Assembly (NCBI GenBank): GCA_030068145.1
Contig: JAPJBO010000095.1
Span: forward strand, 62,001-126,000
Length of the DNA stretch: 64,000 bases
Direction: 5' to 3'
Source of the DNA: Diplonema papillatum
Lineage: Eukaryota; Euglenozoa; Diplonemea; Diplonemida; Diplonemidae
This document shows, piece after piece, positions 55,146 through 64,000 of the stretch (within the stretch, counting starts at the first letter, position 1; the number at the start of each line of letters is the position of its first letter). Both the position numbers and the translations under genes were made by a program. Below the pieces are notes generated by a model. The model did no database searches and was not told the DNA's origin. It saw nothing but the letters and a program-made list of their open reading frames with translations.

Positions 55146-56749
55146 TAGGCAGATTTTTGGACGAACTCCTTGAACCGGGAGGGGGAGCTGCTGGTTATTG
55201 GTACGTAACATGACCTTACCCTCCCACTCAACCCTACCACACCACCAATCGTATTTCCACTGTAAGGTGACCCACAGCACAGTCGCCCTCCAACGTGGTG
55301 GCTGGATTAAGATCTTTGTTTCCGCCCCGCGCGTCGGAAGGCTTTTTACAAAATGTTCTCGGGGACTTCCATCTCATCTCGAGAAGCCCCGAAAGACAAC
55401 TGTGCTTGTAGCTAGGGTGAGAGAGGGGAGCGGTTTGGCGGCTTTTGCTCGCAGACTAGTTCCAACATTGTCCCCTCCCACACGCCAAGTCCGTCCCTAA
55501 GGTGGGATAAGCCCGAGGGAATAAGTTCAGTCGTGCTGGGTAGTTTCTAGATGCAAAAAAAGATCAATCTAGACCGTTTCGAAGTATTCGGCAACTTTTC
55601 AATTGAGGCCGCTGTTTGAAGAAGCCAGTGTTCTGGCTTCCGACATGCGGTAGAGTTGCTACGGCTTTCGGTTTTTTTTTGTGTTTCCGACGGTTGTTGC
55701 GTGTTTTAAGTATTCTGGCTGTGTCATTAATATATTTTTTGTCATCATTATTTTTTTGCCTTTATTATTTTTGGTTTTTCGTTTTCTTGTGCCATCTGCC
55801 GGGGGCAAGTCGTAGCTACTGCACGCCAAAGATCAAAAGCGGACAGAAACTTTGCCCTACGACTTGGCTGAGTCAGCGTGGGCAGCAAATGCGCTTCGTC
55901 CCAAAATCACAAGGGGAGGGGAGGCTGTGCTAGTTTGCGTTTGCTTGCTCTTTTTTCACGCGTTTCCGTAGCCTTTCCGTTTTGTTCTTCTGGTTCTGGG
56001 GCTTTGTTTGCAAAAGGCGGATACCAAGTGGATATGCTAAGCGAGTAATAGTAGCCGATGACGTACTTCGCTTACATCCCGCGTCTTATGTGAAAGAGCG
56101 CGTCTTTCGCATCGCCCTCCCTCCCAGTGGGCTTCACGTCTCGTACACGGTGGAGTGCTGGGTTAGCTTGGCCTAGGTGGCAAACCCACTTTTTCGGGTG
56201 TGCATCTGCACGCGTTGAGCGTGCAGTACACAAGCTTTTCAAACACGACCCGGGCACTTTTGCAACCCCAGCTTCTGGTGCTGGACTCCACCACGGTGAA
56301 CATCAGCCTCGAAAGCTGGAACCAATTGCTTTGTTTTAGAGTGAAACCCTTTGGCAAAAACGAGCGCACGCAAAATCACTTCCGGTTTTTCGGGTGTGTG
56401 ATGAGGGGGGGAAATACACCACGTCACACACTCTGGTGCACTCCATCTCCCGTGACTGAAGTTCACCGGGCGTGGCTCCGAACGTTCGCTTGAAATACGG
56501 GGTTGTAGTCTCCGTGGGGGGTGACTCTCAGCAATTGGATTTACTCTATTCGCAACGCGGTTGTTGTTGAAAGTGGCGGATCCACGAGGAGAGAGTGTCG
56601 TTGAGTATCGTTTGGGTGCGGTTTCGGCCCATGTCCACATACCTTACATACGGTAGGCCCTCCTCCAGCATGGTGCCGTAATTTGTCTACTTCGTATCGT
56701 TCGACCAACACTTCTCCCGTGTTTGTTTTTGGGGGGGGGGGCTCCTTTT

Positions 56750-56786
56750 TTAGAGTTAAAGTTCGCTTGAAACTCCGGGGTTTCAA
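56750..56786 (+). repeat. Family F box
   Basis: TTTTTAGAGTTAAAGTTCGC then TTGAAACTCCGGGGTT. Confidence 0.75.
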
Positions 56787-57648
56787 AGCTTAAATTTTGT
56801 ATGTTTTCGCGCTAGAGTTGATAGTCGAAGCCCGTCCACCCCTGTCTCCTAGAACTGCATCGAATTGCCTGCCGCTGTCTATCACGGTACACCTTGGTCA
56901 TTCAGGCATTTCCCATTCCCTGGAGCTTTATCGAATTGCTCGGAGCTGCCTACCAACGGTAAACCACGGTCTATGAGGATGAGATGGACCGGCTTAGTCT
57001 CTAAAATATTAAACTTGCATGCGTGAAAGAGGGACTCTTTCTTCAGGGAGTATCACCAAAAATATGTCGTCGCCCTTTCGCTATCCTTACCAAAAAACTG
57101 TTACGTTGACGCATCCACACTTTTTTTTGAGCAGAAGTTGGGGCACTCTTCGGGTCGTTGTATTCCTTTTTCACCTGGTATGTCTTGAGTTATAGATCTT
57201 CATGTGAAGCACGGACATACTGTGATGGTGTTGGTTCGCTCATTGCATAGGCTCACATTTTTGGAACACATTACAATGTCTCGAAAAAAAAGGGCCGGGA
57301 GGGGGTTAGCGGAACTCTTCTTTCAGCGTCAATTCTTCGCCAAGCCCTTCCCCCCCCTTTTCATCTTTCGAAGCTTCTTGACGGATCGGTGGGTACGAAT
57401 GAAGAGGAGCCACCTGGTGTTTTAGGTGCCCGAGGTATTTTGACTGTCTCTGATAAGAATGAATGGGAACATAGCGAACTACTGAGAGGCTGGGCGAGTC
57501 CATGAGGTCGCGCCCGCAGTAACGAATTGGAAATTGGAGAAGCGCAGGCTTCTCACGTGAGAGCCGAGACATTATGTACCGGGTCTAGAAAACAAAATAC
57601 TCGGGGGGCTGCCCGGTGCTTCCTTCGACGAAGGGACGAAGGCCAGAG

Positions 57649-57885
57649 TTGCAAGAAGGTACTAGAGCACAGGTTGATCCGGCACAGGGAGAAGGCCCCT
57701 ACAACCGTGTCTGACGGGAGGAGGGGAAGAAACCGACACAACTCCAAAACGTGGTGCCTTTCTGCGCCCGGCAAACCCAGAATTACCTGCGTTTCGTGCG
57801 GGCTGCGACATTTTCCTCCTGCAACTTTTTTTTTGCAACAACGAGCCGGCCTCCTCGAGCATTTCGTACAAAGCAGCAGGTGCGC
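57649..57885 (+). repeat. Family E copy
   Basis: GTTGCAAGAAGGTACTAGAG at the left and AACCCAGAATTACCTGCG, TTTCGTGCGGGCTGC, CTCGAGCATTTCGTACAAAG at the right, the same order as 58742-59025. Confidence 0.65.
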
Positions 57886-58496
57886 GCATGCAAGAATAGT
57901 TGAGTCGCAGCTCTTGACAGAACAGATGGAAGAACAAAGAAGAGGCATGGCGCTTTCTGTGGTTTGTGTGGACTAGCGGAACTCCCCTCTGCTCTGGATA
58001 GTTTCATGTCAGTACGCGCGTATCCACGGCTTGAAGAGCGCATTGATGCGGGACTAAGCGCTCAGGGTGCTGTCGCAGGCTGGCCTGCTGGTTGTGCATC
58101 GGGAGAGGGCTTCGTTCTTGTCGAGTGAAGATTCCACGGCTGGGTGGAAGCTGGTTCGCCGGTCTCCACGCGCCACCCAACACAGTGAGTTCCATCGAAG
58201 GACAGAGTTGTACCCGGAAGCTAGCACGGCGCCGGTGCTGATGAAGACGACCCACAGCAGGGCTGAACATAGGGTCGCTCGAGTAAAACACGACGACAGA
58301 CGCCGCTCAGACGCCATTGGTCACAGGCGCGGGTGTCCTCACCCTGTTGTCGTGCGCTACACGCGCGACAACCGAGCTGGGAGCAACAGAGAACGTGCTT
58401 GATTTGGGTTGTGTCCTATCTGCGCCCGTGTTTCGGTCCTTAAACCACGGGGCAAAAATAGCGTGGCTAACGAAAACACACTGCCGCGACACGCTC

Positions 58497-58534
58497 CTTT
58501 TAGAGTGAAAGTTCGCTTGAAACTCCGGGGTTTA
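58497..58534 (+). repeat. Family F box
   Basis: TTTTAGAGTGAAAGTTCGC then TTGAAACTCCGGGGTTTA, one or two differences from 56750-56786. Confidence 0.75.
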
Positions 58535-58741
58535 TGGTGGCAATCTGCGAAGGAAAACTCCGCAGAGCACAATGAGCATAAAGGTTGCCGAATGAGATTG
58601 AAGCACCACTGGGATGCTCTGTATTGAAAACCGCGGGGTTTGTGGAAGGAAACGATCGTAGAACGCAACCATTAAAAAATGAGAAGAAGAAAAAACGGCA
58701 ACGATCATTTCTGGCTTCTTTGCTTTGTGATGGGGGGGATT

Positions 58742-59025
58742 GCAAGAACGTGCTTGAATGTTTATGTGCTCAATGCCGCACTGGAGGATGGGGGACGACT
58801 AGGAGGAGGGGTTGGGTAAAAAATAGAATGAAGATACTACGAGGGGCTGCCTTGCGCGTATTTCGACGGGGGTCAGAGGGGGGAACAACAATACAACTAC
58901 AAAGCGGGTCGCTTTTGCTGTACGCTTACGCCCGCCACTAAACCCAGATTTACCTGTGTTTCGTGCGGGCTGCAGCACACTTCGCACTGGCAGCCACCCC
59001 AAGTATTTCCTACAAAGCAGGTGCT
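58742..59025 (+). repeat. Family E, most complete copy (~280 bp)
   Basis: It starts TTGCAAGAACGTGCTTGAAT and GTGCTCAATGCCGCACTGG, and ends with CGCCCGCCACTAAACCCAG, TTTCGTGCGGGCTGCAGC and ATTTCCTACAAAGCAGGTGC. Confidence 0.7.
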
Positions 59026-59734
59026 TATACAAAAAAAGCAAGAAACAAACAAGGCGAGAGGTGGATGCATCCCTTCTCCCGTGTTAAAGGGAGAAGCGAA
59101 GCGCGTCGCACGGGGGGTAGCAAAGGAAGCCGCGGTGGCGTTTCGTTTCTTGTTTCTGGAGTATTCTGGAAGGCCGGCACTTTTCATTTGGAAACGGAGG
59201 TTCGCATGATGGCGTGGGAGAGGGTCCAGTTTAACAATAGTTTTGCCAAGAACCAAACCCTATCGATGGCAGCCTGACTCCCGTTACATCAAGAAAACAG
59301 GCTGGAGGAAAGTGCGCGCACCCCGTTTCTTCTTTTTGTAGCGTTATTTGTGGTAGCAAAAACGGGGTTCCCTCTTTGTATCTACCCGACCCTGAGGCAG
59401 GGATGATTTTAATACGAGAACCGTCATGTCGCAATTCCCGTTCCTCACGATTATGAACATGATTCGTACCAAACCGTGCCTGAGCGGTGTGCGCTCAAGC
59501 ACCGCGCCTTCATCTGCATCACTGTTTCGGTCCTTTCAGTCATGGACACGTGATAACTGCGTGTAGATAAAATGCCCTTGCTTGTGTTTTTTTTTTTTTT
59601 TAGGGAGGGGCTGGGTGAAGGGAAAGTGAGAGGAGTTGAGAGGTGTGAGAGACCCCCACTCAGTTTGAGTGTTGGTCTTGTTTCTGGGGGGGGCAAAAAA
59701 AGAGGGTCCCTTGTTTTTCTACCATTTGCACAAC

Positions 59735-59905
59735 TTTTAGCGTTATTTGCGGATTGGAAGGTCGGCCTTTTAAAGTCTCGGTTGACCGTAGCGGGTTGGC
59801 GTGGGTTGGAGAGGGTGGAGCGTCGGGAGGCGATAGTACACAAGGGAGGTGTCGCTCATTTCGTGATACCTTGGTCGTGTCCCCTGAGCACATTTAGAGG
59901 TGGGG
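59735..59905 (+). repeat. Dispersed repeat family C, copy 2
   Basis: TTTTAGCGTTATTTGCGG, GGTCGGCCTTTTAAAG, GTTGACCGTAG, then a GTGATACCTTG box and CCCCTGAG..TTTAGAGG, matching 10447-10605. Confidence 0.75.
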
Positions 59906-62114
59906 AAAGTTGCTATATTTTAAGAGGGGGTAAGTGGTGGGTGAGCTATGTTTTTCACGTTGGGCGGGGGGGAATATCTACCCACAATAATTGAGAGAAG
60001 ACCATCTCTCGTAATAGACGCCCGAAAACCTTTTCATGCTCGTGTCCTCTGTGACCGACAGGTGCTCTTGAGGTTTAAGCTCCCGCTGACCTATTGAGGC
60101 TCGAATGGTGAGGGAATTCTTAGTTTCGTGTTTGGGCAGAATACTGCCTCTCATGTAAGTTGATGCTAGCATTCAGCCCCTCGTCGAGGGAACGCAGGGT
60201 TTGGGTTCTTCTATTCTTTTTCTGCTTTTCTTTTTGTTGTGCGTCGACAACTTTCTCTGTTTTACGCTGGGGAGGGAGGGGAGTGGTTTCGAATTTCCAA
60301 GGATTCCTTTCAACCTTTTTAACCAGTGGATCCAACAGACATACATCTGAAGTACGCAGGTCTTTTCATCGACCGAAACATTCGCTTTTTTTGGGTTTTC
60401 TGTCCACATGAGCTTCTTTCGCTCCCTCGTTCTCTAAGTATGACACATGCCAGACGTGTGCAACTGGTTGTGAAGCACCTTTGTTCCTTGCCTAGCTGGT
60501 TTCAGTTCTGTTTCGGCGGAGTTTGAGGGGGTGGCGCTGGTCGTTTTCGTATCTTACGCTCGGTTCTGAGCTCAAACCCGAAAACGTGATGAGCGGTTGT
60601 AAAGTTCGGCAGCTTCTGAGCGCGCAGTGCCACATCGTCAGCAAAAAAGCTGTGGTGGCGAAAAGGAAAAAAAGAAGAGGGGGAGCTCAAAAAAAACTCC
60701 TTCTCCTTCTCCGTTGGCAGCGGCATCAGGCAGCGCGACCTGACTTCGCGGCGGGGGAGGAAAATACTCTATCCACAGGACCCGCGCCAAAATTCGTTTT
60801 CGTATCCAAGGCCCGAAAACAGGAGTTCCGTCTCGTTTTCGGGCCCGTGATACTTTCGCGCAAACAGGGTAGGGAAGGGGAAGTGTTTGTTTACACGGTG
60901 GAGTCCAGTCTACACGGCCTCCCCCCCGCAAGGTGTCGGTCGTTTTGCTTGTGCGCACTGGCGGCGGTGGTTCCTCGCCTGTTTTGATCAGCTACCGCGG
61001 GGCACGCTTTCCCAACTCCTAATTTTAGCACAGTGCTGCACACCCAACAAAAATGCGGTGTTCACAAAAGCGGTCTTGGCCAGGAGGGATAGTGTGTTCC
61101 ACGTTCACAATGGCACCAGCTGCAGGGCAATTTAGAAGTGCACGGACTCGCTGGACTGGGGTTCCCTATGGTTCTGAACTTGAGTTCCCGCCCGTGGTCG
61201 AATCCCGCGGTCCGCATACAGTAGTCCGCACCTTCTGTACGCTGGCAGAAGTGTTTAGACATTTGAATTGGTTTCGCCTTGGGCCGTTTTCTTCTTCTTT
61301 TCTTTTTTGTTTTGGATTTTGGACACACCCGTTCTACCTTTTACCCTGAATTGTGGTGTTAGGTAGCTTTTGCTTCTTTTTCTTCTTCTTTTGGCTGTCA
61401 ATACATCGCCTCGCAATCATGAAATTCTCAAGCAGCGGAGGGGGGAGGATTGGTTCCATTCTACTGGGTATCGGTGATGGGCCGGATCGTGGTTCCTATT
61501 TCTCATGTTTCGGTGCGGGGTGTGTGTGTGTGTGTGTGTGTATGTGACCTTTTTACTTGGCTCTGACGCGTCTCACTCTGCCGCCCGGTGGGATGCAGTT
61601 TTTGACTGCCCTTGTAGTCAGCAACGCACTTCTTCCATCATGGTGATGCCATGCATCCAGGTGTCATTTTTGTATGGCGGCCGACGTACGTTCGTGCATC
61701 GTTCTGATGTCTGTGACATTGACCATCGACTTTTATTTTTCATTTTTTTTTTTTTTTTTTTGGTTGCTGAACAACAGAGGTTCTGAGGGAAGCACGTACG
61801 GGAAATCGTTGGACGTTGGGCTTTGTTTTTTTGGATGGTCTATTTTCTTTTTATTTTAAACAAACCTAACGCCAGGTGCGAAACGTTTTGCCGAGAGTAG
61901 GCTGCCAGAAGAACGCCGGACAGGATGGTTGGGTCGGGATGTCGAGGAGAGGAAGAATTGCAACCACTAGAAGCGCGGTTGACTTTATTATGCCTCCAAG
62001 GAGGTTCCGCTGAGGTTGACGTCTTACTTGTTTTATTGAACTGGTCTTGTGGGTGGATCCTTTAATCAGAAAAAGAAGAAAGCGAGAAACTGTGGTGTGA
62101 TAACCCCTGGTAAC

Positions 62115-62150
62115 TAGATTCACGGATAAACGAAGCTAGCGCACACAAGG
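62115..62150 (+). repeat. Short dispersed repeat family D, copy 2
   Basis: GATTCACGGATAAACGAAGC and TAGCGCACA, matching 13879-13911. Confidence 0.7.
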
Positions 62151-62540
62151 AATGTCATTTTCTCTCTCTCCTTCCTGTCTACCACCACGACACTCTCTTC
62201 CCAGAGGAAAAGTTCGATTCTGGAGTCTCCAGACGACCTCTTGGTTGAACTTCCTCCACTTCACGGTTCGACTCTATTTTTCTTGGTGTTGGTGGTGGAA
62301 ATGGCACTTGCCATTTCTTTCTCAAAGTAAGCGGCGAAAGCTTGCGGGTGGGGGGAGGTTCCGACTAAATCCCAGTGGGTTTAGAGGGCCGTTCGCACCG
62401 GATGGTGGTCCAGCGCGGGTGGGGAACCGGTGAGGGGCTGGGGTTCGAAGGGGCAAAAGTTGCTCGACGCACGAATCCGCGCTACCCGCTCCTCGGATGT
62501 GAATGGCGATCCTTTTTGGTCTCGCTTCATGTTGAAGGAA

Positions 62541-62610
62541 AGAGAGGAAGGGAGGGGAGGGGAGGGGAGGGGAGGGGAGGGGAGGAGGGGAGGGGAGGGG
62601 AGGGGAGGGG
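62541..62610 (+). repeat. GGGGA purine array
   Basis: About a dozen GGGGA/GGGGAGG units on the plus strand, able in principle to form G-quadruplexes. All minus frames read as Pro/Ser/Leu repeats. Confidence 0.92.
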
Positions 62611-62612
62611 TT

Positions 62613-62760
62613 GCAGAAAGTGCTTGGAATGGATACGTGCTCAACACCGTACTGGTCCCATCTGCACCGTGTTTCCGTCTTTTAGGCCACGGACACTTAA
62701 GGCGGACCATCGTAAGCGCAGAAGCACGGAGTCTGCAGACAGGACAGCGGTGTGGGTCTG
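62613..62760 (+). repeat. Family E, left-half copy
   Basis: TTGCAGAAAGTGCTTGGAAT, CGTGCTCAACACCGTACTGG, then GGCCACGGACACTTAAGGCG and GGAGTCTGCAG. The last parts are shared with 50130-50195 (GGCGGGCCATCC, AGAGTCTGCAG). Confidence 0.65.
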
Positions 62761-64000
62761 GTTTGCCAGGCGGCTGTTCGTAGCTCGTCGCAGCCGGAAA
62801 CACCCACGCTACCAATGCACAGGTCTCGGGAGAGACCCGCCCGACCAGTGTTTGAGCTGTCGTCAAAAACTCAGGGCGCCTGAGCTTGTGACTGCGACTC
62901 GCTAGAACGCACCGCATGACTTCAAGTGAAAGTCTGGGTGCTTGCTCAAAAGAAGACGAGAAAAAAGAAGGGGAAAAAACCAAAAAAAATGGACCCGGAG
63001 TGGAGAAAAGTGGTCTGACCGGATGGAAATCAAAAACCGCGTCCAGGGCTGTTTTCGCTTTGTTGGCCACTAGCACGTGACAGGCCGATGATTCCCGCCA
63101 ATGCAATGATTGTACATTTGTTTGAGATTCCGCCTTCAGGCGATGCTGCCGCCAGCGTTCACTCATAGCAGGAGGAGTGAACGTCAGACTGCCGGCGTTC
63201 GACCCGAAGCGGAAATGAAACTTGTGGTTCAGAATAGGAACAGCCCTGTCCGCAGTGCAATTTTATAGAGGGGAGAGATAGTGTGGCACTCATTTGCTTG
63301 CAAATGACTCCCCACTAACGCAACAAGAAGACGAGGGGGAGAGAAGAAATGTGAAAACGGGTTGCTTTTTTTCAGAAAGGTCTGACAGCAACTGGTGCGC
63401 TGGCGAACGAAATACTGCACGATCAGCACATCGACTGATCAACAACGGTGAAAATGGTAACGGTAATCTCGTGAAGTCTCCAAGCAGAGACATCATCGTG
63501 TTTGAGAGGCAAACCGGAAACAATGCAGCAACACAGCACAGCACAGTACATGAAACACTACAGAGATCGCAGCAAGACAAACCTAATAAATCTAGCATAT
63601 ACTATTTCTATTGGCGATGTGTGCCCAGACGATGGGTGTGTGTGTGTGTGTGTGTGCTACGGGCCCTTTTTGACGTGGTGCCTCCCGATGTGTGTGTGGG
63701 TGAGTTGTGGAGAGCTCGTTACTTCACCCGCCGTAGGGTAGTCTCAAAAAAGGGACAATTCGGCTGCAGCAAGAAGTGTCGGAGTTCACCGTGCCGGACC
63801 CACACACATGCAGAGGGGATCGTAATTCTGTAAAGAGAGGCAACAACTCGCCTCGTCAGTAGCACTCAACGGCTGCGACTCGCACTGCACAATGTCGGGA
63901 GCTGGTGCCCTGACACAAATGTAACAGAAACGTAAGACAAAAGGCACCAGGAGGATGTCACACTCAAAGATGAAGTGCGAACTTAAGGACTAGGACGCGG

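Larger units (their letters stand above)
49641..57648. other. Repeat-rich gene-poor DNA
   Basis: No gene recognised. Frames of 180-190 residues on both strands near 53604-54219 and 52232-52798 show no domains. The stretch holds members of families E and F, a C-rich TIR element and several A/T runs. One example of family E is 50088-50190 (AAGATCGTGCTTGGAATGG). Confidence 0.4.
57886..64000. other. Repeat-rich right end, no gene recognised
   Basis: No gene supported. There are TG microsatellites near 61521-61542 and 63637-63656, a GGGGA array at 62541-62610, T runs near 59588-59602 and 61746-61760, and members of families C, D, E and F. A 261-codon minus frame at 62381-63166 spans the GGGGA array and is judged an artefact. 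Confidence 0.45.

Noticed and set aside
62381..63166. 261-codon minus-strand protein
   Set aside because: Much of it is the translated GGGGA array, the flanks match dispersed repeat family E, and no domain is visible.

Overview
This window looks like nuclear DNA of a microbial eukaryote (a protist or alga). I cannot fix the lineage. The eukaryotic evidence is direct: three protein-coding genes whose reading frames are interrupted by phase-consistent GT-AG introns, transposons of the piggyBac and hAT types, tRNA-derived SINE-like repeats, long introns packed with nested repeats, and many mini- and microsatellites. No operons, ribosome binding sites, rRNA genes or credible stand-alone tRNA genes are visible.

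Layout. All three recognisable genes are on the minus strand. (1) Positions 1588-9957 hold a very large, mostly disordered protein. Once three introns are removed, its C-terminus carries a SAP-like helix segment followed by the conserved C-terminal domain of SLX4, the scaffold of structure-specific nucleases in DNA repair. A perfect hexanucleotide array of about 36 units lies inside this gene, in a 467-bp segment bounded by a 12-bp direct repeat. (2) Positions 25650-29005 hold a receptor-type class III adenylate cyclase: membrane helix, extracellular domain, membrane helix, HAMP-like linker, a complete catalytic domain, then a second degenerate cyclase domain. (3) Positions 39178-48935 hold a paralogue of the same architecture. 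It has two extra introns; one is about 4.0 kb and full of repeats, and another is 2.4 kb and contains a 1.6-kb foldback element. The last exon of each cyclase is unresolved.

Between the genes is repeat-rich, largely gene-free DNA. It contains: a dispersed family (four copies, near 0.5, 17.1, 33.0 and 49.4 kb) with a common terminal box; a 2.0-kb terminal-inverted-repeat element with a 6-bp target duplication (20.2-22.2 kb); a 1.27-kb hAT-like element flanked by an 8-bp palindromic duplication (23.4-24.7 kb); a frameshifted piggyBac transposase (33.0-33.9 kb); a SINE-like family (12.9, 44.5, 47.1 and possibly 17.7 kb); and two small elements with related C-rich ends (46.3-47.0 and 54.9-55.1 kb). 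From 49 to 64 kb I recognise no gene, only several short dispersed repeat families and low-complexity tracts.

Functionally, the two cyclases would be membrane receptors producing cAMP in response to extracellular cues. The SLX4-like protein is an unrelated nuclear repair factor. Nothing indicates co-regulation beyond shared strand. Exon boundaries were inferred by eye from splice consensus, reading phase and paralogue alignment, and need transcript support.
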